This document shows, piece by piece, positions 23,926 through 35,308 of a stretch of 64,000 nt of DNA. The position numbers and the translations under genes are program-made. Each line of letters starts with the position of its first letter. Position 1 is the stretch's first letter. The DNA comes from Sialis fuliginosa. Lineage: Eukaryota > Arthropoda > Insecta > Megaloptera > Sialidae. The stretch covers positions 15,388,267-15,452,266 of the forward strand of contig OY540809.1 in assembly GCA_961205875.1 (NCBI GenBank), written 5' to 3'. Under the pieces are notes generated by a model. The model searched no databases, was not told where the DNA came from, and saw only the letters and a program-made list of their open reading frames with translations.

Positions 23926-24574
23926 AGATTAGATGGTTCCATAAAAAATAATCAAAATATAATTTTATTTATACTTTTACTGATTAGCAATTATAATGTC
24001 TTGTATTATAAAAGAGCTAATACAAATTAGTATGGCGTATCACACCTATATGACAGTTCTCTTGAAATATCAAGAAGTTTCTCGCACGTGTGGTAAGTAA
24101 ACACCAACGGTCAGAGTTGCCAACTGTTGAAATATCACTAATCTAAATTTTAAAACAAATCTATAGATAATACTACAGAATTAATACCCCATTAAAAGTG
24201 CTTGTTAGTCAACAAATTTTGTTACTAATAAACTGTTCTATGTAGTTTTTTTAACACAAATATTTACAATCCTACCTACCCCCAAAAGCAGTGATTGACA
24301 ACAAGTGAATTACGCGAACCACCTAGTATAATTTCGACCACAAAAAATAACACTTATATCCCGATAAAAATCCAACTAACACTGTCCGGAATTGCGCGAG
24401 GCTCATCACCGAAATTAAACATGCGTGAAATATTCATAGCGTCATTTAGCCGTAATCCTGCAAAAATGAGTTATGTGAAAAACAACACAGGAACGGCTGA
24501 AGGGTGTAGAATAAATCAAAATAGTTTTTATGAAATTAATAGTTATTGGGAAGAACATAGCAGAACTAGCATAT

Positions 24575-24890
24575 AGGTGTCCAACCTTTTGAATCTTCTG
24601 GGCCGACTAGCATAAACCCAATTCACTAAGGGCAGTAGACCAGAATATACAAAAATAAAAAAAAGGACCTTTTTTTGTCACGTTAAATTCAATTCCTAAT
24701 TTTGTTTAATAAAAAAAATAAGGTTAGGTTAGGAAAAATAAAAACTGAACACCCTTTTTTTTAGTCGCGCTAATTTCAATGCAGGTTTATTATTATAAAA
24801 TTATTTTTTTTTTTTTTAATCATTCTCGCAGGCCGCAACAAAGATTCTCGTGGGCCGCATGTGGCCCGCGGACCGCGGGGTGGACTAGCT
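24575..24890. mobile_element. hAT-like non-autonomous element (degenerate ends)
   Basis: Left 'aggtgtccaaccttttgaat' with GGGCCG, and right 'gggccgcatgtggcccgcgg' then 'ggtggactagcttgatct', recall hAT ends of the 'GGGCCGC' type. A clear 8-base duplication is not seen, unlike the copy at 33624-34499. Confidence 0.5.
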
Positions 24891-25480
24891 TGATCTATCA
24901 CACTCTTCAGTTTCGATGATCAGTTCAAAAGTTACGATAATTTTTCTCCAAAATTTTGAAAAAATTAAAACTAAAAAAAAACTAGGCTAAAATTTGCAAT
25001 ATTTAAAGTATTTCATATTTTGATTGTATAGTAAGTTATGATATTTTCTTATCTTTAAGTTGATATTTTTTAAAGAGGTAAGTTTATTTACAGGGTGTAT
25101 AATTACTATGGGACCAGGCATTTATTTCTGTAACTATTACTAATAGGTGGTATTTAAAAAGCTCATATAGCATCCTTTATAAAATTTCGCGTGCTCGGTA
25201 GGTAACTTTTTTTTTATTAAATGAAATGGTGTATCTTTTATAAACATGTTGTACTGGATAACTTTTGTATAAAATATGTTTTCTTAGTATTTTTCACGTC
25301 ATTTACTATATAATAAAAAAACTTTTAATGAAATCTAAATCCCAAAAAAAAATTCTTATTTCATGGTTTAAACTTCAATTTGCCATAGAAATTTAATTTT
25401 CTAAAACCAAAATTTAATCTTTAGTTCCGACTCTGCCTATTTGTGTATGTAATAACATATATATTACAAAAATGCTCTCG
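24890..25480. other. AT-rich stretch without gene
   Basis: A possible CR1/RTE-like scrap near 25090-25210 ('tttacagggtgtataattac'). Nothing else is recognised. Confidence 0.4.
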
Positions 25481-25640
25481 CGGCCGATAAAAAACTATAT
25501 TCCCGAAATTTATCCTTAAATTCACGATATATAAATATAGCGGGGGCTATATGGAGCGTGGTTAAGCCGCGCATTGTTTTATTTTTGTGAGCAGGATTTG
25601 CGATGCTTTATGCTTGTCCGCAATGCCATCTATGTACTCT
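25480..25640. promoter_or_regulatory. non-repeat patch with TATA-like core
   Basis: 'acgatatataaatatagcgg' sits next to 'gagcgtggttaagccgcgca' in otherwise bland DNA. It could be a promoter or enhancer; no transcript is evident downstream on either strand. Confidence 0.2.
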
Positions 25641-26154
25641 CTATGTCTATACATATGTATTTATTATATATACATATATACGTATCTACCTACATCAATA
25701 GTATGAGATGTCTATTACTCACAGGTGAATTCGCTAGGACCTAGTCGCCGATTGGTATGACATATTTTGTAGTTTTTTATAAGTAAAGTTAGTTTTTATA
25801 AAAAAACTAACTTATATACAAAATGCTAAAGAAGAATTTTGTTTTATTTGAATTTCTTTAGAATGTATTCAATTTTATGTAGAACGTAAAGTTCGGCAGA
25901 AAATTTTAAAATTAGTAATTTATAACAGATTGCGAATAGCGTTTTACACAGCCATAGATATGAAGAAAAATGTCATAATATTTTTTGTGTAGAATTTCAT
26001 AATTATTTTTGTCTTCTGAAATTTTTTACGTACATATCTATAAAAGTTATTTGAAAAAAATCTAAGATAATTTTTCGTTCCTAAAAATCATTCACGGGTT
26101 AAAGTTAAAGTTATCTCAGTCTAGCATTAGACAGTACAAACTGAGCTATACACC

Positions 26155-26370
26155 TCCAACCCCCACACATATATACGCATGGTGTCCACAGTATGTCGCC
26201 GCAATAAGTCGTGATATCTCGCGCGGGGTTTGTCTTAATCTGCACCTCGCCGGCTCACATAAACCAGCCGCCCCGATCCGACGAATAAAACCCAAGACTT
26301 ATGATACCAGGCCTTTTCTTCTTACCGACAGTCACGGACGTGTATAATAGGCAATACTCGAACTCTATCC
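26155..26370. promoter_or_regulatory. GC-rich non-repeat patch, candidate regulatory element
   Basis: Includes 'ctgcacctcgccggctcaca', 'ccgacgaataaaacccaaga' and 'cttatgataccaggc'. It is unique in the window and has no open frame with codon bias. Confidence 0.3.
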
Positions 26371-26739
26371 AGTAGGGTCTCTTTTTACGCGGTAGATACG
26401 TTCAACAAAAAACTACAAATAAAAAATCGCACAAAAATATTGTAAAAAAAAATCAAATCAATCAATTAAACTAAGCTGAAAATCCCGTAAAAAAAGTTTC
26501 TAAAAATTCATGAAAATAAGAATGACGAAAAAAACATAAATAAAAGAAATTGATGTAAAACTTAAAATAAATAAGTTTGTTTTTTAATTTTATTTATTTA
26601 ATTATATTGAAAACTATAAAAATAAAAATTATTGTCACAATCTCAACTCCGCACCGTTTGTTTAATAATAACAAAACGTTTACAGATTTAAATTCATTGA
26701 ATTGTTAGCGTTCATTTGATACCCCACTCGCCGAAACGG

Positions 26740-26960
26740 GGAATCCCTGAATTTATATATAATTTTTAAACCGTTGGTCGGGTTTACATTTTTTAACGTA
26801 TTTGAAATCAGCGTGTTAAAAAAACCAGCTTATTAAAGTTAAAATATATGTATTTTGAAAAAAAATGGCTGTAATTTTTGAACCGTTGGACGGATTGGAA
26901 TTTTGTTAATGTATTTGGAATCAACGTGTAAAAAAAAGTTTAAATACTTATTTTCTCTAA
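26740..26960. repeat. tandem pair of 'GAACCGTTGG' segments related to the 2 kb foldback
   Basis: Two direct units at about 26757-26845 and 26865-26950 share 'aaccgttgg', a 'gtatttgaaatca' or 'gtatttggaatca' block and 'gcgtgt' or 'acgtgt'. The phrase 'aaaatggctgtaa' followed by 'ttttgaacc' also occurs at 43207-43230 in the foldback. Confidence 0.55.
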
Positions 26961-27039
26961 TAATGAATCGGAATACAGTTGATATAAATTCACGACCGTA
27001 ATTCTTACACCATGAGTTCAAGAGAAGAAGTTATGTTGG

Positions 27040-27180
27040 GTTCTTTCGGCCGCACGGTTCTTGCGCCGACGTCTTTATAACGACGCCAACGACGCCTTTG
27101 CGGACGACTGATGACGTCACAAAAAGCATCGTGCACAAAAAGACGCTCGTAAAGTAGACGCGACGGCGGAAAGAATTCAG
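27040..27180. promoter_or_regulatory. CG-dense island with a CRE-type TGACGTCA
   Basis: GACG recurs many times ('gacgccaacgacgcctttgc'), and a palindromic TGACGTCA lies at 27112-27119. Weak inverted ends (TTCTTTCGGCCGC at 27048 and GGCGGAAAGAA near 27165) leave a GC-rich MITE as an alternative. Confidence 0.3.
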
Positions 27181-27661
27181 CACTTTTCAGTTCGGAAAAA
27201 AATATTAGGTATATTATTCTGGCCTACATACAAAACTCTACGCCCGAACCGGAGGTCATTTAAGACGATAACAAGGTCACTTTTAAATATTCCCTAACAG
27301 TTTTGCTTAAATTTAGTACTGGAACATGTATTGTAACCCAAATAAATAAATTTTATTTTCGAATTGTTAATGTATTTAATTTAAAACTGCGAATACAAGT
27401 TTTGGGATAAAATTCAGCAATATATAAGTTCCTAAACACTGAGGGGGGGGGGGGTATAGAAGAAGTTAATCGATAAATAAAACTTCCTTTCAATAATATG
27501 AGATGGAGTCAAGACAGTTATAATTTAGGGGTTATTATAAATAAAACTAATTCGCAATTATTTTTAAATATTTTTTTTATTGAAGATTTGTTCATAAAGT
27601 GACAAAAAATAATATTTTCGCATATAACAAACATTGCGTAAATTGTTTAAACAATATATAA

Positions 27662-27760
27662 AACTACCCGCGACTTCATCCGCGTGGAATTTGTTTTTTA
27701 TTAGTCGTGAAAGGGTTACAAACAGACAGGGTTATTTTCGCATTTATAATATTAGTATGG
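27662..27760 (+). repeat. interspersed repeat family A
   Basis: Starts 'acccgcgacttcatccgcgt' and ends 'cgcatttataatattagtat'. The first block is the tail form frequent in lepidopteran genomes. Confidence 0.8.
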
Positions 27761-28241
27761 ATTATTTCTCACAGTAGTTCGGTATCGACAGTTTGAAGAC
27801 CGCTGACATATTGTGCTCCATAAAGACCTACTTTAAATTAATAGAAAAACAAGCTCGCCCACAAAAAAATACATTTTACTTTTCACAAATAAAAAATCTA
27901 TCCATACACATACAAAAGACGAATACTTTCAATTCTAGAAGCATGTTTTCGAGGACTTCTATTGTCTTTCGTCCTCAGAGCTACAATAGACACGTTTGGA
28001 AGTGTATGTGTGCGTGTATATATGTGTGTGTGTGGTCAAGTTTCCCAAAGCTCGCTGACGTCATCAAATGGCAGTCATTAATTTTAATGTGAAACCATGT
28101 TTCTTTCTTTTACTTCAAGTCTTTGTATTTTTTTCGATCTCTGGATACAGTTTTATTTTATATAATCCTATTTTATACGTTAGTAATATATCTGCAAATA
28201 AAATGTATACAAATATGGATGTCGGTATGTCACCTGACTTA

Positions 28242-28820
28242 GAGATACTCCAGTAAGAGTTATGACAACATCGCCATTTTTAGCCAAACGCGATTTATTC
28301 AAAATCTCATTTGTATATTATTTTTAGCAAACATAAAACTATAATTTTATGATACAGTAAGCCCTCGACTTACGGGATTAATTCGATCCAAAGGTTGGCA
28401 TGTAAGTCGAAAAATTGTGTAAGTCGAGGACTTACTGTAGCAAAAAATATAACAATCAGTTTTGTAAAACAAGTGAACGTAGCAGAGAAAAATGTTTAAA
28501 ATTGTAAACAAAATGCACCAACTCAGTACTAAAAACCCTAAACAATATGTAAATTCCCTGTTGTACCAACTAAACTTTGAGCATATAGACAAGGGGGAAA
28601 TGAGAAAAGGTGAGGTATTTGACAATCTCGCTTGGCACAATGGCCGCAAAGATACAAAGCACCGCGAAATAAAAAAAATCACTTTTTCGCGTAAGCCGAA
28701 ATCGCGTAAGTTGAGGACTACCTGTATTGATTGATAAAATCAGAATCAGATAATATGACTGTAAGTGAGATTTGGCTATTACAGTCAATCAGAAATCGAT
28801 GCGGGCTGTTAGAACTCTTA
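28242..28820 (+). mobile_element. GAGATACTC-family MITE interrupted by a pogo-like element
   Basis: The left part (28242-28352) starts GAGATACTCCAGTAAGAGTT. The right part (28727-28820) reads 'ttgataaaatcagaatcaga' through 'gaactctta', where it breaks off. The element at 28355-28724 sits between the two halves, giving a relative age for the two insertions. Confidence 0.7.
28355..28724. mobile_element. pogo/mariner-like element with TA duplication
   Basis: The left end CAGTAAGCCCTCGACTTACG follows TA (28353-28354); the right end, on the other strand, is CAGGTAGTCCTCAACTTACG, followed by TA at 28725-28726. A second inverted copy of the left end (28419-28438) makes the first 84 bases a hairpin. 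The interior has an 80-codon frame (28492-28734) with no recognised family. Confidence 0.75.
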
Positions 28821-28829
28821 AACGCCGCC

Positions 28830-29640
28830 AAATTGTTTTGATATCGGTCAACATCTTCATATCGCACAATGAGCCCAAAGTTTCGAAAATTTAACTCGAG
28901 AGATGATTTTTTGAAAATGCAAAAGAAAATTTAACTGATCAGATTTTGATAAAAATATATCACGCGCATTACTTTGATGACAATCCCTCCAGAAAAAAAA
29001 TTCACCAGGGGCGCAGAAGTGGAGGGCAATGGGAGTTCGTTTTAAACAAAAATTACCAATTTCCTGTTTTTATGTTTGAAATCGTGTTTTCGTACTTCGG
29101 TGATGTATTGTAAATTGTGTGGCCCTTAGTTTACACCATTTTAAAGTAAAAATACCCGATAAAAGTAGCAGCATTGCAATGTCCACCCACATCCTTCCCA
29201 AATGACCAAACATTGAAATATCACATATATGCTTGCTGCTGCGTGACCCAAGCCGAAGAAAAAAAATTGTGAAGGGCTAACAACAGGAATAGCGTCTCTA
29301 GGGCAACTGTTGTCATGCTCTCAAATGCCTATCTTTGACAATAAATCCCAATTTGTTACTATGAATATCTTTAACCTGACCATATCTTGTACTAAGGGAG
29401 TTAAAACGAAATAGGTAAATTTTTAGATTTATTTTTGTGTTTATGATTTTCCAAACTGGTGAACCGATTTTGATGGAATTTTAACTGTTAAGGCCTAAAA
29501 CCCTACAATGCTATTTAATAATTGATTATGGTAGGACCGTATTAAGGAAAAAATGATTTCAAAATAAACAGATAAAAATTCTTAATCGATTCGATTTCAA
29601 ATTTCAACAACGTATACTACTGGAATAAATCCGTCTTGTT
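28830..29640. other. stretch without recognised gene
   Basis: The only assignable scrap is a LINE-like tail near 29440-29545 ('ggtgaaccgattttgatgga'). The region 28860-29380 is of average composition and unassigned. Confidence 0.4.
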
Positions 29641-29679
29641 TTATCACCCCCCCCCCCCTTCTGTCGCACCGATGCCGGC

Positions 29680-29905
29680 GCGCAGCCCTACCACCGCCAT
29701 ATCTCTGGTTTTATGTCTTAATGACAGTTAATTACCGATAATGGTTTTAAAGTTGCGAAGTTAACGCATTAAACTGATGTATGCAATAGCGGCAGACATT
29801 GCAAAGTTTTACTTAATTCATTCTCTGGGGTCTGGGTTCACGCGCGAGCAGCCCCTCCCCCTCTTTTATCCACCATTCCACCATCCCTTCGTCGACAAGT
29901 ATCGT
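29680..29905. promoter_or_regulatory. candidate conserved enhancer with TALE/Hox-type motifs
   Basis: Unique, balanced-composition DNA. A core at 29719-29735 reads 'taatgacagttaattacc', which puts a Meis/Homothorax TGACAG (29722-29727) next to TAAT/ATTA homeodomain cores. Family knowledge says such pairings are common in Hox-cofactor targets. That this one is used, for instance in hth autoregulation, is inference. Confidence 0.35.
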
Positions 29906-29945
29906 TCTAGTAGACTTGGCGGTTTTCGTCTTGGATGATATTTAT

Positions 29946-30256
29946 GCAGATTTAGGATTTGGAGATTATGTATAGTGAATGTTTTGCGATGATATGTATG
30001 TAAGGGTACTGGGTTTCAGATTTGTCTTGATTGGAATTATGGTTTTTGAAATTAATATTTTGATCAATTTACTTTTGAGTAACAATATTGTCTTGAGTCA
30101 TAGGCAGATTTAGGATTCGAAGATTAAATATTAAATGTTTGAGATGATATGTATGTACGTATGTAATGGTACTGGGCTTAAGATCTGTATTTATTGGAAT
30201 TATTGCACAATAGTTTTTAAAATTAATATGGTTTTAATCAATTTTCTTTTGCGTAG
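29946..30256 (+). repeat. diverged tandem duplication, two ~150-base units
   Basis: The unit at 29946-30082 ('gcagatttaggatttggaga' ... 'tttgatcaatttacttttga') repeats at 30103-30256 ('gcagatttaggattcgaaga' ... 'ttaatcaattttcttttg'). Landmarks such as 'gatgatatgtatgta' and 'gtactgggt' or 'gtactgggc' stay in order. Confidence 0.8.
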
Positions 30257-30639
30257 ATAATGATATTTTTATTTTATTTTTAAGTCAGTAAAATATTGAC
30301 CGATATCAAACAAACTATTTTCCTGAAATCACATATATTTTCTTCCATCAATTAGTTTCGATGAAACACATATGATTTTTTTTCTTCGAAAAGTTTCTGT
30401 TCAGGGGTAAATAATTGTTCAAAACTATATTTTTATACCCTTTTTTTTAATTAATAATAATTAATGATTTTTCGAGAATATTCATATTTTTCCCAGGTAG
30501 AAAATTTTATATAAATTTCAGCAAGTGTTTTTGAGTAATTACGACAAACAGACGCAGAAGAAAGCCTCTGTAATAGAGGACGTTTCGAACAAAGTGAAAA
30601 CATTTTTTGAGGTTTTTATTTTATTTTTAACTAATTGTT

Positions 30640-30780
30640 ATCCGCGACTTCGTTCGTGCGGAATTTGTATTTTTTATCTTATTAATTTTTCAAGATATAA
30701 AGTAGCCTATATGTCTTTCCTGAAAATGTAACAAACAGGCAAACATAGTTACTTTTGCATTTATAATTTTAGTACGGATA
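30640..30780 (+). repeat. interspersed repeat family A
   Basis: 'atccgcgacttcgttcgtgc', 'aaagtagcctatatgtcttt', then 'gcatttataattttagtacg'. Confidence 0.75.
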
Positions 30781-31069
30781 AATCAATTTAAAACGTGTAT
30801 ATATATTTTATTTACCCATACCGCCCTACAAACATTTGATTTGAATCCGTATTCTTATAAAACGAGCACGACTTTTCAATAATAAACTACATCTGAGAAA
30901 TGTAGAGTAAAATATTTACCTCACTAAAATATAAAATAGTTCCATTACAGACAGAACCGCGCGCGCATCGTGTTTCAAACTGTGACAGCGAAACAGATGT
31001 ATGAAATTATTAATATAAAGCTGAGATAAAAGCTAGTGCATCCTATATAACATTGATTCGTTTCTAAAT

Positions 31070-31165
31070 GTACTTGGCGCTACTTAGTCGCCGAGACAGT
31101 TTGACATGTGTCAAGCAGCCATTCCGCGTACTACACAAAATGTCTCAGACGTCAGTAGCGCACTA
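31070..31165. promoter_or_regulatory. non-repeat patch with paired TTGACA half-sites
   Basis: TTGACATGTGTCAA at 31101-31114 places two inverted TGACA half-sites, of the type bound by TALE homeodomains, two bases apart, inside 'cttagtcgccgagacag' ... 'agcagccattccgcgtac'. Regulatory use is inference. Confidence 0.3.
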
Positions 31166-31296
31166 CTCAAATTTATACCTAAAATGAAGTGGGAAGATAA
31201 TGCCAGTTTTTAATGTTCAACGAAATATCACGTGTAAAAATATTGTATTATGTCCTTTAAGATATACAAGATTTATGTTATTAATAAAAATAATAA

Positions 31297-31496
31297 GGGT
31301 CGATCCAGACTATCGTGCCGATCTCGGTCCGGTCTTACTCTAGTCAAATATTTAGTATAGTAATATTGTATCGGAGCGTGATTGCATCGAGACCGGCATG
31401 ATACCTATAGTGTGAAAGCTTTCATTGTTTATTGTATATTTATATTTGATTGGAGCGAGACTGGAACGAGACCAGTAGGATAGTTTGTATCGACCC
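31297..31496. mobile_element. PIF/Harbinger-like MITE with TAA duplication
   Basis: A 200-base element with ends GGGTCGATCCAGACTATCGT and, reversed, GGGTCGATACAAACTATCCT. TAA flanks both sides (31294-31296, 31497-31499). A second copy in opposite orientation is at 57962-58172. Confidence 0.85.
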
Positions 31497-32019
31497 TAAA
31501 TGATATAAATCGCACGTTAAAAAGAGTTTTTACCCAATTTTTACCCTGTTTTTGAATTCCATACGAATAATTCAGTAACTAACTTGTAAATTTTTAAATT
31601 TTTCGATCATTTCTTTATAAAATCGGAAATCATAAATATTTTTTATAACTCTGATGATACGGCACTGGTTAAAAGCACGGCTTTTGATACAGTAAATGTC
31701 TAAGATGCCAGATACAGCGAGGTGTTGGTAAAATGGTGTTTAATAATCTTGTTTGTTTAATATTTAAAATTGTATTTGTGAGATTAGACTGATATCGCTT
31801 TGTTATTTGAAAGTAGAGTGACATGCATTATTATCAATTAATAATTTCTATATGTGATATTTCTGTTTGGGTATTAAATAACATTATTTTTTATTTATAC
31901 GACTGTAAGTACACAATTTTAAAGACAAGGGCGTCTGCAAAATAATTCTCAAAGGATAAAGATTGTACTAGAATATAAACTTGAATTTAATTTTTTCACA
32001 TTGCGGGTTGCTTCGTTAC

Positions 32020-32100
32020 CCCCTTCCCCCCCCCGCAACCTCATGGATATTGTTGTTAAGTAATGTTAAGTATATTCAAAGTACTACCCCCCCCCCCTCC
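32020..32100. repeat. two poly-C tracts
   Basis: C9 at 32026-32034 and C11 at 32087-32097, part of a window-wide set of long G or C runs. Confidence 0.85.
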
Positions 32101-32219
32101 AAGGAATCAATAAAAGCTTAATATTTAAAAAAAGTTTGTTTTCAGCTCATTAAAAAAGAAACGAAAATTGATCATCAACCCACTCATAGGAGACCCCCAG
32201 CAACATATGCAAGCATTTC

Positions 32220-32590
32220 ATTAGCACCACAGCATCCCAGTGAAACGTACACTGCAAGAAAAACAATCACAGAGAGCGAGAAAGCATCCGTAGACGGATA
32301 AAGCGAGAGCAACGAAATAACAACGGGGCTTAAAATGATTGGTCTATACATCACGGACAGGATTCGACGCGGTGACTTCCGGTCAGCCAGAGAGTGACCG
32401 TCGCAGAGACCCTCTCCTCTCTCCCCGCGACCCTCATCCCACGCATCCCACCCGACGTGGCCCGCACCTTGTTTCCGGAACATTTCCGTGGAGCGCTAAC
32501 CCCAAGTCCGAAATGAGATTTTGGATGTACGTGTACGGGGATTATATGTGTTATGATTTTACGTACGCGGAATGCTTAATATTATATAAT
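32220..32590. promoter_or_regulatory. largest GC-rich non-repeat island, candidate regulatory element
   Basis: About 370 bases well above local GC, including 'acttccggtcagccagagag', 'accctcatcccacgcatccc' and 'gtttccggaacatttccgtg'. Overlapping short frames on both strands lack homology. An enhancer, or the promoter of an unannotated transcript, fits best. Confidence 0.3.
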
Positions 32591-32639
32591 ATTATGTGAC
32601 CTTAAATGAGATCAGGCTATTTGGATGAGTGTGTAGAGG

Positions 32640-33610
32640 AAGGTGTATGTGTGTGTGTGTGTGTATTAGTAGTAGTAGGCAGTGGTGCTACTAAAAACGG
32701 GTTAGATATTATCATTCTGAAAGTAATAAACTCATCAAATAAAGATTTTTGCACAAAAAAGACAATTATTTAAAGATATGTACAGTCACCTGCAGAACTC
32801 GTCTGGCACCCTAAAAGCTAGAATCGCTTACAACAGATTCCAAATTTAAAGACAAACATCATCGGTTATCTTTTTCTATCAAGTTTAATATATTTAAATA
32901 CTAAAATTCGGAATATCAAATATTTATTGCCACACAATTTACGTATACAATTTTAAATAGATTACATAATAATTTAATTGCACAAATATATACGAGTACT
33001 ATAAACGAAGAGTAGTTCTTTATGTAGCAAATGAATTTCAAAATATCTGTTTTTGTTTGATACATGGAGAAATGATTTAAATATTATAATAATCAAATGG
33101 GAGGAGCCTACTAAGTTTGTGATAAACGAAAATGAATACAAACTGCAAGACCATTAATGCAGGCGACTGTACCTACATAATAATTATAGAAAAATATGAA
33201 TTTCCACTTTAAAATCATTCGCTTTTAGGGTACGTACTTCAAAATGAAAAAAAAAACGAAGCCCTTATTGAATCACCACCTGTCTGTCTGATCGTTAAAT
33301 CCCTTGTTCTTAGGAATGACCTGAAGTATCAAGTTGATATTAATATCAAATACTAAAATCTACATCGTCATAGTCCTGTAAAAAAATCAAGTTTCTAACT
33401 TAATGCAATAAAAAGATACGGCGTATTTTGATACTGACAGACTGACTCACTGTCTGATCATTAGAATTTACTTCCCGTTGATCAAGAATCTTGAAATTTG
33501 GTACGAAGGAAGGGCTCATAGCACAAGTAAAAGAAAAAATCATAAAATAATTAATTTCTAATTATATGTGGAATTATTACATAACAAACTTAATTTTGCG
33601 TTTCTTTGAC
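32640..33610. other. AT-rich stretch without gene
   Basis: A TG microsatellite at 32647-32665 and a weak LINE-like segment around 33270-33510 with 'ctgtctgtctgatcgttaaa'. No coding sequence. Confidence 0.45.
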
Positions 33611-33623
33611 ACAGCGTCTACGT

Positions 33624-34499
33624 CAGGCCTGGCCAACCCAAATTACACCGCGGGCCGCATTGATGACCTAAAATTTTCCGAGGACCGCACATAAATAAAA
33701 ATTTTTGTAAAAAAATTTAGATTTCCGATTTTAATTTTTTTCTAATCAATTTCTTTTTTTTTTAAGTAGAAGTACGTCTTCCACTGCAATATTAGGGAAT
33801 AAGCTCCGGAACTAATAATCATAGAGCAATAAATGAAAGATAGCTTATGTTATCAATTTTATAATATTATGAATTTTAACCCCCCATTCCTAAACTCTTA
33901 AATGTATTAGCATAAAAAATGTAAAGCTAATTTTCACAGATGAAAGGTTGTAATTGATCTTATTCGATCCAATGCACGTGGGAAAAAACCTACATAAGTG
34001 CAGGAGTTTTATAGAAAAAATTACCCACTACCTCGCATAGAAACCGAGATATTTACGATTTTGTATAATTAATAAATAACGAAAAAATCTCAAAATTTTG
34101 CCCCGTCACAGATAAAGGTTTGTAATTTATCTCATTCGATCCGAGGGAAAAAACAAACAAACTAGTGTTCAATCATAGTTTTAAAAAAATATTTAACCAA
34201 CAACAAAATACATAGGTATATCTGTATTGTTACAAGTATTTAAAATACTAATATATAATGGTTTTATTTATTTACAAAAATACTTCAAATTCTAAATTTG
34301 TATAATACATATTATAAAACAAAATTATCAATTAAAATGAGTAGTTAAGTCACATAAATAAACAACGGGAAATTAAAACCAACCTCAGTCATTGTGAAAC
34401 ACCTGATGATTAAAATACACATTATAAAAACATAATTTGTTCATATGTGGCCGCGGGCCGCACATAAGAGCGTCGCGGGCCGCGTGTTGGCCAGCCCTG
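33624..34499. mobile_element. hAT non-autonomous element with exact 8-base duplication
   Basis: GTCTACGT flanks the element on both sides (33616-33623 and 34500-34507), the 8-base signature of hAT insertion. Ends are CAGGCCTGGCCAACCCAAAT and, reversed, CAGGGCTGGCCAACACGCGG, each followed by GCGGGCCGC-type words. The interior is AT-rich with a family-E unit near 34033. No transposase remains. The intact duplication suggests a fairly recent insertion. Confidence 0.9.
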
Positions 34500-34509
34500 G
34501 TCTACGTAA

Positions 34510-35300
34510 AAGACGCTTAGGAAATCGGGTACATTGTCTACGTAACTAACAATTGTCAATAATTAAGTTTTATATAACGGTACGGAACCCTTAGGGTGTG
34601 AGTTCTACTCGCACTTATCTGTCTATAAAGTAGAAAACCCTCTTTAACTCTTTTCACACCACATACACAACGCCACTGGTGTAAATGAGATCAAGCTATT
34701 TGTGCATCTCTCCATCCTTTTCACGCAGTAACTAGGTGTAGGTCTTTTTTGTTTTGAAATATGGACCTCTCTCGAATTATAATCATCATAAAAGCTGCCT
34801 GTTATGCTTTAACGTATGAATTTGTTTATTTTATACGGCGTTAAACAACTACATTGCCTCTTTGTTGTAACAATTTGTCTTCGTATGCTAGAGCTTCACT
34901 TTTACTAAAATAATATCGTTCAGCATTATATGATAACATTTATGTTTTAATTCTGACTAAATTCGATCTCTAATTTTACAAGTGACAGTCTCGACTCGTA
35001 CTCGAAACTCAGGAGTCTCGGGCACTTGTGGTTTTTTGTGACTCCATATAATCTTGTGTACCTACTTAAAAAATATTTTTTAATATAACGAATCGTAGGT
35101 ATATACTTTACTATAATTATTGATTTAAAAATAATAATAACATCAAACAGTATTTTCTTTACCTACTAATTATTAATATCCCGTTTAAATCGAGACTCCC
35201 GAAGAGACTTATAAATAATGTAGATATCGTCTATATCTTGACTCGTCAAAATCTAACATAATGAAAATTCTACTGTAATTTTACTAGCATTTTCAATATT
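34510..35300. other. stretch without recognised gene
   Basis: Contains a scrap 'acggtacggaacccttaggg' related to family C near 34578, and unique sequence around 34980-35030. Nothing coding. Confidence 0.4.
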
Positions 35301-35308
35301 TCTTACAA

